Below are positions 42,525 to 55,338 of a DNA stretch of 64,000 nt, in pieces. How positions within the stretch are numbered: position 1 is the first letter of the stretch; every line of letters begins with the position of its first letter. Under the pieces are notes generated by a model, which made no database searches, was not told the origin of the DNA, and saw nothing but the letters and a program-made list of their open reading frames with translations. Source of the DNA: Cruorifilaria tuberocauda (lineage: Eukaryota > Nematoda > Chromadorea > Rhabditida > Onchocercidae); the NCBI GenBank assembly GCA_013365365.1, contig JABVXU010000084.1, forward strand, positions 103,747 through 167,746. The letters are read 5' to 3'. The translations under genes were made by a program, and so were the position numbers.

Positions 42525-42618
42525 GTACGACATTGTCGAGCCTAACCGACTGACATTCCATGCTACAATTCCGCCTAGAACTCATTCATCAAACCTAAAC
42601 GAGAAGAAAAAGAAGTAA
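42525..42618 (+). CDS. Candidate terminal exon of an unknown gene
   Basis: A strong acceptor (TTCTTCTTCGTCTCTTCAG) is followed by an open frame YDIVEPNRLTFHATIPPRTH, then SSNLNEKKKK and TAA. The composition (Pro, His, Thr, Val) is not that of AT-rich noise. Upstream exons were not found with certainty; those near 40.7 kb are one possibility. Confidence 0.35.
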
Positions 42619-43085
42619 AATAGCTCCACATTTCCAAATTGTTTTGAATAATTACACTTTTTCTCTTCCCTTATTCTATTCTCGCTTTTCACTTTCACGC
42701 TATTTCATGACTATCATTTATTTTTGAATTTCACAAACTTTCCATTATTTTTTGCTTTCCCAATTTAATGCTACCAAACATTGACATTTCTTTCATAGTT
42801 ATTTTAGTCTTTCAAAGTAATAGGGAAAATAATAAATTGATAAAATTCAAAATTTAAACTATCAAGTTTCGGTTACTGTATTGCTTTTGCTTAGAAATTT
42901 CTTTTCAACATACCGCATGAAAATGAACGAGCTCAGTCTGTTATAAAAATGGTAAGCTAAAACAAGCTGGAAATTTTGTTAAAAAAGAAACAAACCAAAA
43001 ATTCTGTTTACACAATCAATTAATTGGAATTGCTGCTATTCAATTTATAATTTCAAGGATAGAATAACCACTTCCTGATAAAACA

Positions 43086-43115
43086 TTCTCTCTCTTTCTC
43101 TCTCTCCCTCTCTCT
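43086..43115 (+). repeat. CT-rich simple repeat
   Basis: Imperfect (CT)n run on plus. A GA-rich run of similar length lies about 250 bases downstream at 43361-43416 and is roughly its inverted complement. Confidence 0.75.
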
Positions 43116-43360
43116 GCATTCAGATTTGCTTCCTTTTTTGTTGATCATGTTTTTCTCTTCTCTCCTGCAGATTATCTATGGGATATTTCACTCTAATTGT
43201 GTCATCCAGCCATCTATCTGTAATCCATTTCATTCAACTGTCTTCTGACATTCAAAATTTTTTCATCATTTTTCAAGTTTGTTTTTATCAAATATACCGT
43301 TTGGCAGTGTTTTGCTACTATTACGTACTATTATGCAATTAATTTGATTGTTGAAGGTTG

Positions 43361-43416
43361 AAAAAGAAAAGAGAGGGAGAGAAAGAGAGAGGGGGAATGA
43401 AGGAAGAAAGAAAAAG
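43361..43416 (+). repeat. GA-rich simple repeat
   Basis: Polypurine run (AAAGAGAGGGAGAGAAAG and similar), the inverted counterpart of the CT tract at 43086-43115. Confidence 0.75.
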
Positions 43417-44934
43417 TTTCATGATCAGGAAAGGTCAATGAAAATAGTGTCACCAAAAACTTAAACAAACACGTGAAATTTACGTTGAGAATTATATACT
43501 TGTTCAAATACAATTGATAACAAAAACTTCAAATGTTTGAAAAGAGCAGGAAAATAGGGAGAAAATAGTTGTATTGCTGATAATTATCAATGATTGCATT
43601 GAAAATCATTACTATTATACTAGTCGGTATCGCCTTTATCACAGTTATCACTCCATTGGTGATAATCTACTAAATTTTCACATAGCTATGTCTCATCACA
43701 TATCTCTAACTTTTTTTATTTCATTTTTATTATTTTATTATTCAACTTTTATTATTTTATTAATTATTACTGACCGTTAAGTAATCCATTTATTATTTTA
43801 CACAATTTTATCATCTTCTTCATAAAGCATATAAAAGATGCTAATCTGTGGAAGGCTGCGCACGATGTACTATTATATCCTATTTGAAGTAATTTGAAAA
43901 ATGTTTCCAATATTTGCTTTTTTAACTGATCAGGAGGAATCATTCATCTCAGTCAGCTTTGTTTCTTTAATTCTAAATGTAATTTGCATGGAGTGAGTAA
44001 TCAGTTCAGCAGAAAATACCATCATAACATACTATTTGATAAAAATACAAAATTCTTCGTTGATATGTTTGTTTTTTTATGAAATTTCTTGCCTTTTTCA
44101 AGAGATGAAAATTTTCAAGCAAATTTATTCATCTTATCATGAAAATTAGGAAAGAAAAGTTGTTTTTCGAGAAAACTATCAGCACTTTATCGCTATATGA
44201 AATTCATGCATTAACAATTTGATGACATTACCAAACCCGATTTTTTGCTCATCGATTTTGGCTTTAACTTTCAAAGAATAAAAGAGGACATTGAATTCAC
44301 GGTTTGGAAAAATATTCATTAGTAGCATTTCAGCTGAAATTTAACCTAAAGTATCATAAATAAATGATTTACTCCTTACACAAGAAATTAATAATTCGTA
44401 GACATATAAATGTAGAGGTTCTTCTACTAGAGGTTCTGCATTAAGCAGCTTTATTATTCACAATAATTATTATTATTGCTGTATTGTTAATGTTATTGCT
44501 TTTATTGTCATTATGATATTTTAGTTTTGCAAACTTTCGTAAATTTCTCCACAATCTATTTTTTGAAATGAGGAAAATTTCCGGATTGCTACATAATTCT
44601 AATTCCATCTCGAATATCTCGAGAAACAATCCTTACCTGCAAGGAATATAAAAAATTATAATTCAGTGAATCGCTATACTATTAATTGAAATAATTTGGC
44701 TTTCACGAACTATTAATAACAGAAGATAAAAGAAATCCATAATATCGATAGCTTCCACTTAGCTTTTTATATGATTAATAAAAATCATATTTAAAAGAAA
44801 TGATAAAGTTGGTTCAATATCAGGAGAAAACAATTTAATCATTAGATTCCCTGCCTAATTGAGATTTTAATCGTTATCTAAACTGGTAGATTAAAATTTA
44901 TCAAATAATTCATACTGCTTTCAGAAGTTCGGGA

Positions 44935-47900
44935 ATGGTAGACATAAGGACAGAAGGTTCGGGACAGGAAACAATAAGCAAATTTGCTGGTGAAGCATTC
45001 GGTGTGGGTAATGTACGCACTGTTTTTGCTGAAGCGTCAAAAGGTATTAAGTAACAATAAAGTATATAATTTAAATTAATTAACGGATTATAATGTGCAT
45101 GATTTTCCTCTTATCAAGGAATTGAAATACTTTTCCCTTTCTGTTTTATGTATATATAGCTATGAAGCCACAGTTGAAAAAAGGATTCCAGGAAGGAGTG
45201 CTAATCAGCTAATAAAAACTGAAGTAAACAACTAACTTTTCATTTCATTCAATTTTCTAGTGATCATCCAACATAATTTTTCTGTAAAAATTTCCCTTCT
45301 AGATAGTATAAAGCGAAGTGATCGCATCATTTTTTTAATTGGACCAACTGGAAGTAATAAGTCTAATCTAATCGACTGCATGTGTAATTATTGTTACAGT
45401 GCTAAATTTGATGGTATTCGATATAAAATCGCCGACGAAGTGAGATATTCATTTTTTAAAAAATTTCGATACTTTTTATGATAACACTTACGCTAGCATT
45501 AATGTTTCGCAACTCATTTCATATCACATATGATTTTTGAACAAGTAATTGGAAGTTTTCCAAGATTCTATTGATACCCTTTTTTGTCTAATTTTGGTCT
45601 GTTCCTTGAAAAAGAGTGAAACAAAATTTACTGCAATGTCATAGCAATTAAATCAAAAGTAATTTAATCTTAGTTTTAGACTGCATATCCGAATTAATTG
45701 ATTGTGATAATGGAATCAGTAATTTTGATAACTTTTAAGAGCTCTTAATAATTCTTAAGAGTAAAAAAATTCAGCTATGCTGGATTTTATTATCGCAGTA
45801 GCTTCAGATTTTCGATCAAAGGAGTACTCCGATGAAATCGATCACCAAATACGTGTTCAATGGGACGACAATGCCATTTCGACCAGTAATAATCGATATG
45901 CCTGAAATTACTGACGATAGGTGTCATGCACTTACTGCTTTTAACGAAGCAAAATTAATCAAATATATCATTTCCAGAGTTGATAACTTTGCACCTGCCA
46001 TAATCATCATATTTCATCGTACTTGCAATATTCTTTTTTCGTAATTCTCTACCTTATCCATAATATCATATTGTAATTCTTCTATTATTACAGTGAAATA
46101 CCAACGAAAGAAGCACCAATGCACATATTGCAAGAATTCTTAACCGAAAACCAGCATATTCAAATAAGTGCATTATGTCTTGTCTTAAAATTTGACGAGA
46201 AATCGATCCACAAGGATGAAAAAATAATATCAGAAGTAAGCTGTCATATTCCATTCACCGAATCAGTCATCCAATTAAATGATTGACTTTTACATAAACT
46301 TGTAATTTTACTTCAGGCGATCAATTTATTTCCACCTCATATGTTGCCGAGTACAATAATACTTTTTTCATCAAACAATGAGAAACCTTCCTTGTCACCG
46401 TCGATCAAGCTAATGTTACGCCATTTGAATTTGAATTACAACAAATACTATTTCTACAATGATCATTTCCTACAGCCAAAGGAAGGTTTGAAAAGCTTAT
46501 TTTTGCTTTGATCCTTTTTATATCATAACGACCATGTTTTTTCAACTTTTCTCAATACCATAAAAAATTCTCAGAAATTTGCTTCATCATAGTAAGGGTT
46601 CAGAAAATGCTGAACTATCGCTTTGTTTTTTTCTTATCTCGTCTTTAATTAGTGTTTCTATAATTAAAAAATTAGTAATTAACCAATAAACGATTAGAAA
46701 ATTTTCTTAATTTCAGATTAATTTAGGGAAAAGTTCAGTGCTTTCTTTCTATATACTATAAGTTAATCATTAACAATTAAATAATGACGAAAACTTAATT
46801 TATACAGGGATAAAAAATCTTTAGTTAAGTTTTTGCACACTTTTAAGTTTTTAACATCGTAAACTTGGGTAGGAAAATTGAAATTTATCATCCAATTCAT
46901 TTTCAATAGGTACTTATAATTAATGAATGTACACCTATTTATCAAAGGCTATAGTTGTTAGAACAATTTGAAAAAGAATCTTATAATGATTATATATTAA
47001 AATATCGTTATCAGATGAAACATTATGAGAGCTTTTCTTTTTGAAGCATAAATTTCTCGCTTTCCAACTGTCTTTCCTTCCTATTTTCTCAATTAGGGCA
47101 TAAACTTACATCATGCTGTCACCTCATTCTATGTAAACAATGATTCTTATCAATATGTTTACATTGCTGACTTTCTATTTTCTGTTAGCTAAGTTAGTTG
47201 TAAAACATGCAAAGATATGTGACGATAATTTCTCTATTTCTTCCTATATAATAAAATATTTCATAATACTGATGAAATCAATTGACTGTCAATATATTTT
47301 ATCAATTATATCAATCTTTTCGGTTCATTTGAAGATTCTTTTCGAACCTATTTTAGAAGAATCGATGAAAAAATAATAAAGTGTTTGTAATACTGGTAAG
47401 ATTTCATATGGAATGTGAATGATATAGATATGCTGATAACAATTTACACTAATATTGATTATTTAAGAAGGATTTAAATCATTTCTTCATGAAAAACTTC
47501 TTCAACTTCGTTTTAACAGTTTCTAAAGAAATTAAGCTTAAATTTGGAATTAAACTCAAAAATTTTAATTTCGATAGTACTTTTGTAGAACGATTTATTT
47601 GACTTAATTTTATTTTCGTTTTATATTACTCAATTCTTGCCTTAAGTTCTTTGAGGTTATTTTTTGATGATAACATTATATCAGTGTTATTTGATTATTT
47701 CATCTGTTTCATTTCTTTTTCAGACGATTCTATTCTTCAACTCTTATCTCACGATAAGTTCAAAAAAAATCAAGAAAACTCGGCAGTCCACCTGCCTTCT
47801 TAAACAGCTTCTTCTCTCTATTTGCGTCATCTATTCAAAAAGGAGAAAGAAAACTTTTCAAATAAGTTTTGAAGATATTTATGAATTCAGAAAATAAATT

Positions 47901-50900
47901 ATGAAAGTTTCATATACTACAGTTATTTCCCATTAATAATGAAGAACTGTCCTTTCTTTCTCTTAAATTTTAATCATTTTTCATTTATTTCAGTATTTCT
48001 CGAGCTTATATTTTCCTGTCAAATTACGGAATAGTAAGCGGAAAAGAGAGAAAAGAAAACCAATGAACATTTGTTTAGGAGAAATTTATAAAAATCGATT
48101 GATAAACTTTACTTTCAAAAATTAAAAAAAAATTTTTGATCTTGATTTGTTTAATTGTTTTATAAGAAAAAAACAAATTTGTTCGTAAAACTTAATGGCT
48201 CCGATACTTTATCCCGCCAAAATAAACCGGTTGATTACTACGTGCACACACACACAGACATAGACACACATGCAAACGTGTTGAATTACTGGGAGCGTTA
48301 ACAATTGCCGTCCGTGAACGGTTTTCATTTGTAGCAAACGGAGATAAGAAATCGTTTTGTATGCAAACTGAACAAGTTCTATTGTAACTTCATTCAATGA
48401 CTTTTTCAAATATTTTTAAATTAATTTTTAGTCCCATGTTTGAAATAATCAAATAAGTGATATAAATGAAAATACCGTTTTTGTGAAATAATCTTTTTCT
48501 CTTCATTCTATCAAAAATCGAACTATTTCATTAAATCGAAATTCGGTCACTTTATCCAATTTTTTTCGTTGCCTTGAAAAATATTCAAAAAATTGCTTGT
48601 CCACAGGGACGTTTCGGTACCGTTCTTGCTTTTTTCTTATCATTAGTTAATACTTCTTTAGTTAGGAAAATTTCTTAATTTCAGATCTTTTTTCAGGAAA
48701 AGTTCAGCGCTTCCTTTATGCTAAAAGTTAAACATTAGCAATTAAATAATTAGGAGAATTATTTAATTGATAATGTGCATCAATTTTTAATTAAACGAGT
48801 TAGTTATAAAAAATCTTTCATTACCTTTTTGTATCAACGTTCTCCTGTGAGCGTGACAATGCTGATTATGTTGTCGACGATCTCCTTGACAATCTTTCTT
48901 TCTATTCTTACGTAAGCAAACTGCTATCTCCTGCGATAGCTGATACTTTGGGTGTGCCTCAAACTTGGGTAATTAAACCTTTATTAGAACAAATTTGATA
49001 CATACAGCAATACAACATTACATTAACTTTAACAATTTAGCAACATTTTGAACAGCTTCAAAACAATAACGATATCTGTCAGACCAAGGGATTGAATTTA
49101 TACCCTGTGATATCCAACCGCATTCCTTGAGACAAATTCTTAGCAATGATAGGAGGTTGGGACCTTTTTTATCCTGGAAGCCTTTATCCTGGTAGGCCTT
49201 TTTATCCTTTTTTATCCTTGTAATTCTAATATTACAAAGTTGTATAATTTGACCTTATAACATTAATTAAAAACAGAGGCGTTATAGTGACAAGGCATTG
49301 ACAAAACTGGTAAACAAGAAGTATTCTATTAATTTACAATTTTACTCCATAACGAAGGCTTTTGCCCTTCTTCCTTTACAATTTCAGTGACAAAACTTAT
49401 AAACAATAAGCAAACAGTATCTTACAATAATTAAATCCAGAACAAAGGTTTTGTCATGCTTCCTTTCCTCGCTTTTTCAGCGACATTTTGAATATTTTAG
49501 CTTTGACCTTGTTTCAAATATTTTTTCCTTTTTATTCTTCAACTCCCTTTAATATTTCAAATCTGAACTATGATTCTGTGAAAATTGTAATTAGCTTATA
49601 TCAAAGATACAAAATAGCAAAAATAATTTTTAAAAAAGCTTGGAAAAATTGTTAGCGTGCAAGAGCAGCTTGTAATGATTTTTGCAGATGTTACTATGCG
49701 TGAAGATATCAACTGAAGTAAATTTTAGATATTAATCAATAATAACTTTTTCAATGCCATTTTAGGTGAGTTTCTTCTAAATTAAATATCAATCTATGTG
49801 AACTTTTTAGTATTTAGACTTTTAGCAAAACAGCTTTTTCCACTTTTTTTGTAAAATGATAGAATTATTGACTAGATGGCATTGCTCTTATATTTATCAG
49901 TACATTCTCTACGTTTCTTTTTCATTTCAAAATTTCTTATTCTTTAGTTTTTTTATTGGTAGAAATAAATTAATCACAGTTTTGTTTCATTCTCTTTCCG
50001 CGTAATTTTTGAAACACGGAATTATGAAAAAGAGAAAAATAATTTTGGAACAAGAGAAAAAATCATAATTTGGGTTAAGAAAAAAAAAACAAAAAATTGA
50101 TTGAAACGTCAACCGTTAACGAATTTTTTTCTAAAAATTTGTCATTTATTAAAAGTTTTTTTACTCTCTTTCCATAATTTTATAGGAAAAGACGATGAAG
50201 CAGAAAAGGAAAAGGAGAAATTAAGTTGGAATTTTTCAATGAGCGAATTAGATCGTTTCTTTGAACAAGTCAGATGTTTGAATCCACGACCAGCTGTTCC
50301 TGACGAGAATATCGAATTCTCCGATAACAATATGCTACAGCACACTTCAACTTTCACGCAATTACCTACAAAGTATGTAAATTTACTTGCTTTTTTTATT
50401 TTTCAATTCACTCCAACATAAATTCCATTCGCGTAAGGTAGAATGATGAAAGTTTGTTTATCATTTACTTATTTCTGATGTTGAACAAAAATTAGCTTTT
50501 TTATTCATGTTTCTTATTTATGGATTTTTCGTCTAAATTTGGAGTAAAAGTGAGGGAAATTTCGAAATTTCTATTTTTCATCCATTATCCACACAATAAT
50601 TTACTATTCTGACTTACCGTAGAATCAATATCTGAAACAAGGAAGTTATCGTTTTTTTCTCTTAGTTTATCTTAACCTTTTGATATATTACAAAATATAG
50701 TGAGTTTCTGCTGTCATAAACCAAAAAATAAGAGTGAAAATTAAGTGATGGCATAAAAGAAAAAGTTAAATTATTTTTTATTTGTCACTTTTTAACCGAA
50801 TATTTAAATTATTTTTATTGACAACATGGGTACTACTCTGAGATTTTTGTAGTTATTAATTTTATTTCATAAAGCCAATGCAAAGGATCTGATATAATAA

Positions 50901-53900
50901 TTATTAGTTGACAAAAGGAATAGAAAGTTTTATTTTTATAAATTATGCTTGATCAATAGCAAATGATAAAATAAGATAAAGACGAAAGTTAAAAGATAGA
51001 TTATACAAACGAATTCCTAAATATAATTAGAATTTACTGCAGATATGTTCCACATGAGCGGATTATTCCCATCAAACTGATCGGTCAAGAATCAACAAAT
51101 ATTACAGCTCTAAAAAGTTGGAATTCCTCCGAAAAGCCTATAATGAAACGGTATGTGTACGATCCGAGAACGACGGCACATAGAGAACATGTGAAAGGTA
51201 ACGGATTTATCAATAATCCCTTTCATTAATTTTATCTTTAGCCTAGTTTTCATATAGTTTTTATCTTTTCCAACCATTTCAATTTTATATTTTTTATTAA
51301 TGATCAAAAATTCTGGAAGAAATTACATTAGGGATTTTTGTGAAATTTTACAAAAATTACTAATACTACCAGCCTGCAATCAATATAGGATGAGTTATGA
51401 AGCGATTTCATTGAACATTACTGCCAAAATTCCAAATTATTTTATTCACTTGCGTTTTAATTCGATCATTCGATGGTGCTGTATGCAGAAATTATTAATT
51501 TGATTGACTTCATTTAAACAGCGATACCGAAATATAAGCGACGTGAGACACTGATCAATGATATTCCACATGAGAATCGAATTTTGAAGAAACAGTTTGA
51601 AAATGGAGTAGGATATGTGCATATGAGGAGCACGCCACCACCGGAATACAGTACTGGAACGACAGCTAGCATTTATCAATTATCAGACGATAGCAGAAAG
51701 AGAAAAACAAAGATTAAAAGGCGAACACCCACTGTGATCGATGTCGAATCACAACAAAAGGTAATCAATGATAATTAGCCTGTTTTTCATGAAATTTCTC
51801 GCGTTACGAATATTTAAATCTTTTCAAAATCGCACAAATAATCCTATGATTTCATCAACATTTAGTTCTTTTTTCGAACTAATTCTTTATTGCATTTTAA
51901 TATACTGTAGGTATATTCTCTCCATCATTATGTTTTTCTGGTATTCCTAATAAAGCTTGAAAAACATTTTTAATCTAGGAAATAGATATTTTTCAATTTG
52001 ATTTTCAATTTTTTCGAAATGGCACAGAATTAAAAAATCAAATGGTTTTTAGACATTGCATTCACAATATCCAAAATCAGCTGTTCAACGACAAATTGCT
52101 AGACATACGTATAGCTTATCTGAACATCCTAAAAGCTACGTTGTGCCATCGCAGAAACAAGTAATTAAAAAGTTTGTTGTTTTCTCCTTTAATTTTTCTT
52201 CCTCTTAATCTTCTGAGTTTCTTTACTTCGTTTTATTCATATTTGACTTTTCACTGAAAAGTTACTGTATTACCGAACCTTTATGTAGTGAAACTTTTCA
52301 CTATCATTAATCATGTCTCCATTATTTTACTAATTTAAAACTGAAAGATACAAAAAATGCTATTCAAAGCAGAGTTCCTCAACGATTCAAAGATCAAAAA
52401 AGTAGAAATTACGTGACTACGACGGAAGTGAAACGATCTAAATCACCAATTTTGACGCGAATATTGATGAGCAAGAAGAAGCGACGTCGTCCTGCGAAGT
52501 CCACTGATGCACAAGAACAGTTAGATAATAGCTTTGAGCAACCTCGAACGTTAGAAACTAGCATTGATGAAAGCGTACAATCGGTCAGTTGTTTCAAATT
52601 TTAATACAGTAGTCTTCATATCTTATGACTGATTTTATACCATCCAGTTCAATTAAGTAAAATAATTTGATTAAATAAGATCACTTTCTGGATTAATATC
52701 TATAGAATCATTGGATTAGATTTGCTACAGCGAATATCAGTAATTTAGCTAATAATAAGCAAGAAAAATGAAAATATTTCATAAATTGATGAAACTAATT
52801 ACTGTAATAAAATCCAAATTGAGTCATTGGGTTGCAGCCGTTGAGAAGCTATGGACGATTGATACGTGATGACGAGATGGAGGAACGACCTGAAGATGGA
52901 ACGATTCATTTGTCAGAAGAAAGTGCTACAATGCCAACAATTTCTCGAAAAAGTTTTCGTAATCTTTTCTTCTTTTTTTCTTTTTCTTTTGCGCTTTTTT
53001 GTAGAACAGCAAAATCTTTATTTTTCCTAATATCGATTAATTCCAGTTTTAATTATATAATTTTCCATCTATCGGCTTGGCGAATTGAAATATGACAGGA
53101 TAAATGGCTTTTGTAACATTTTACAAAATAATTGCAATCTATGCAAAAGATGGAAACTTCTTCTAAGCTTGTAACATCTAAGTGAATAAAAAATGTAACC
53201 ATTGCTAGCATGTATATTGTGGAACTTACAGGTAGGAAAAAGTGTATTAGAAATTTTAAAATATGATTTTATGAATGGTGAAGACTTTACGATTATTGTA
53301 GTAAGAAATGTTGTTAATTTAAGACTCAAAACAATGTAGAGCGAAAGAGAGCTTTAATAAAGATGAATTTAAAAAATTAGAATTATTGGGTAACCGTTGA
53401 AAATAATGGTTCAAGTGATATTGAAACAATATGACTTTCGAAATTCAGTTACATTCAACAATAAAACACCCGGCAATGAAGCATGAAAAGATTTTTCAGG
53501 AAATTTCCTTTTTGATGGCTTTTGAAGATTAGAGCAGTTTCCGATTTTATTTCCTGCTTGGTTTAGAGGAAGAAATTAGAAAAATCATTCGTTAAATGTA
53601 GCGAAGCAGAGAAAATAATAAATACAATCGTTTTTGCTGAATTCCAATGCACTGTTTTCATGGAGTAAAGGAGTATTCCATGCAGAAAAGATTTTTTGAA
53701 TGGTTTTTTTAAAAAATGAAATTACTAGGTAAGAGAGACGGAGAGATTTTCAATTCTTTCTCTAGCATCATTTCCATGTTTTAATTTGTAAATTTACTTT
53801 TTTGACAAGTAACGGAATTAATTAATGAAAAATGGACAATTTATAGACACAGAAAAAGGTGGAGTTGGAATGAAATCTGGTTATGGTGGTAACGAACATG

Positions 53901-54510
53901 ATCAATTGCTTGATGTTAAGCAGTTGGATCTCGAAAAAGGCTTAAGTAAGCCATCAAATCTCGAGGAGGGCCTTACATCACATTCATATAAAGCGGATCC
54001 GTGGTTAATACTTTTTCTGTTAAAGTTAGAAGTGAAAATATTTATGCAAATATACAATGCCTCCTAGAGCTAATACAGCGAAATTATTCCACTGAATGCC
54101 AACTTTTCAAAAGTTTTCTTGAATTTAATCGATTTAGTTAAACCGTATAAAATAAGGAACCAAATGTTATGTTTCCATATTTCGTCACACATACATACAC
54201 ACGCACTCACATATATGTACAAAGACACACACATGCACATATACATATGCATAGCAAAGCAGCAGAACTTTCGAATTGCAATTTAAAATAAAATAATGAT
54301 GGGAGTGATTTGGCATGTAAAGAATGATTTCTTCAACGGATAGTCATTCTACAAATTTTCAGCATATCAGTAGCAGTTGTAAACCGTAAAAAGGATTATT
54401 CGGCTGAGCGTAAAAAGAAACTGTTGAAGTTGCTCTGTTGTCTTCTTTGCCCAATTATTTGTGCTATTGCCATTGCTGTTGTAATTTTCATGCTTCTTTT
54501 CGTTCTTTGA
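44935..54510 (+). CDS. Divergent P-loop GTPase-like protein with C-terminal membrane anchor (665 residues)
   Basis: Thirteen exons join in frame (1998 nt): 44935-45043, 45303-45439, 45808-45920, 46094-46235, 46317-46485, 50186-50372, 51043-51197, 51522-51760, 52053-52171, 52373-52583, 52838-52952, 53847-54000, 54363-54510. Residues 44-57 form a beta-strand and P-loop (RIIFLIGPTGSNKS). About 55 residues on, VIIDMPEITDD sits where related septin/AIG1-like GTPases have D-T-P-G. Both motifs are degenerate: Asn replaces the Gly before the P-loop Lys, and Glu replaces the G3 Gly. The rest of the G-like domain reaches about residue 220. A long Arg/Lys/Ser-rich, probably disordered region follows (SKKKRRRPAK). 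The end is LLCCLLCPIICAIAIAVVIF and a few hydrophobic residues: a tail anchor with a palmitoylation-like Cys cluster. Exact family unknown; nucleotide hydrolysis is doubtful. Confidence 0.7.
46621..46800 (+). repeat. Dispersed repeat, copy A (intronic)
   Basis: Shares ordered blocks with 48630-48790, for example CTTAATTTCAGAT, GGAAAAGTTCAG and CAATTAAATAAT, in the same orientation with scattered mismatches. Both copies lie in the 3.7-kb intron 5 of the GTPase-like gene. Confidence 0.65.
48239..48275 (+). repeat. CA-rich microsatellite
   Basis: Imperfect (CA)n run interrupted by GACATAGA, inside the long intron of the GTPase-like gene. Confidence 0.7.
48630..48790 (+). repeat. Dispersed repeat, copy B (intronic)
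   Basis: Second copy of the element at 46621-46800, about 2 kb downstream in the same orientation. It carries its own insertions and deletions, so the duplication is not recent. Confidence 0.65.
48830..49250. other. Compositionally distinct intronic segment
   Basis: Less AT-rich than its surroundings. It contains repeated TTTTTATCCT and TATCCTGG words at 49168-49226. No open frame or terminal repeat I can define. It may be part of an old mobile element. Confidence 0.35.
49286..49490 (+). repeat. Two diverged tandem units of about 100 nt
   Basis: Unit 1 starts GTGACAAGGCATTGACAAAA and unit 2 starts GTGACAAAACTTATAAACAA. Both then run through AACAAGAAGTAT or AGCAAACAGTAT, TTTACAAT or CTTACAAT, a CCATAACGAAGG or CCAGAACAAAGG block and a C/T-rich end. 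Intronic. Confidence 0.6.
54187..54260 (+). repeat. CA/TA-rich microsatellite
   Basis: Imperfect run of CACACA, ACATACAT and ATATAC words inside the last intron (54001-54362) of the GTPase-like gene. Confidence 0.7.
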
Positions 54511-55187
54511 CCTTCTTCTCGCTTTTCAAAAAATTAGTGCAATGGATTTTCTTTTTAATTAATCACACCCTTTGCTAATTAGGACTAAATTAAGCATAAA
54601 GTTTCCCCAGCATGTGAAATATTTTCCACACAATCTCCTGACAAATGTTAGTTGGTTTTAAGAATTTCCAAGCATGTGTATTTTCAAAGTGTTATTCGAA
54701 TTTCAAAATTAACATTTTAAGTTGCACAAGTTTGATTTTTCACATATGTAACAAGCTTAAATTTTTTTAGAAATCAGTAGCACTCAGGGAACTTATGATT
54801 CGCTTTGTTATTTATAAAATGCATTGTTTGCATTGAATGTAACTCTCATAATAATAATAATAATGCTTAACAATTGAGATTGGTGCTTAAGAGAAAGATC
54901 ATTGAGAACATTCTGTAGGTTGTATTGATAGATTAATTTAATTAACTGATTCATTTATTTTATCTTCTAATCTGATATATATTATAATCTTCGATTTGCA
55001 AAGTGTTTTCAAAAGATGATAATGTTCCTATTGCTGCAGCAGTTTATTCATTAATGACAATAATAAAAGTAACAATCCTTTGAAAAAGTATTTCATTTTA
55101 TTCATTCTAACAATTATAACCTTTAAAACGAGAAGGTTTGAAATTTTTAAAATGAAATTTAAGGATAATAAATGGAAGAAGAGACAG

Positions 55188-55338
55188 GATTGGCATTAAC
55201 GGAGTTCGCTTGGTGAAAAGTGGAAAGTCGACTTTTTCGAGATGGGATTGGGTCAATTGCTGCTTTTACCTGCTTGCACCACTTTTCGTCTTTTTTGTTA
55301 TCATTGCTATCGTTATAACACTTGCTTTATTAGCATAA
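55188..55338 (+). CDS. Alternative terminal exon: second membrane-anchor tail
   Basis: After GAGACAG the frame reads IGINGVRLVKSGKSTFSRWD, then WVNCCFYLLAPLFVFFVII and a further hydrophobic stretch, stopping at TAA. It needs a phase-2 donor, exactly what exon 12 of the GTPase-like gene provides at 54000. Spliced there it would begin Pro-Ile, like the proximal tail exon (54363-54510), and give 666 residues. It also combines a basic stretch, a Cys pair and a single C-terminal hydrophobic helix. The acceptor is purine-rich and weak. It could instead be the last exon of a gene I missed. Confidence 0.5.

Larger units (their letters stand above)
40176..44924. other. Spacer with loose candidate exons
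   Basis: Mostly AT-rich and non-coding. Two coding-like islands on plus are listed separately (40693-40847 and 42525-42618). Polypyrimidine and polypurine tracts sit at 43.1 and 43.4 kb. Leu/Phe-rich open frames at 41525-41767 and 42185-42472 have no supporting context. Confidence 0.35.

Noticed and set aside
45160..45235. Possible extra exon of the GTPase-like gene (YEATVEKRIPGRSANQ)
   Set aside because: Its phase does not join exon 1 to exon 2, whereas direct splicing of 45043 to 45303 keeps the frame and gives a natural sequence before the P-loop.
48830..49250. Possible Wolbachia-derived or LTR-retroelement insertion
   Set aside because: The composition differs from its surroundings, but there is no recognisable bacterial gene, reverse transcriptase or terminal repeat pair.
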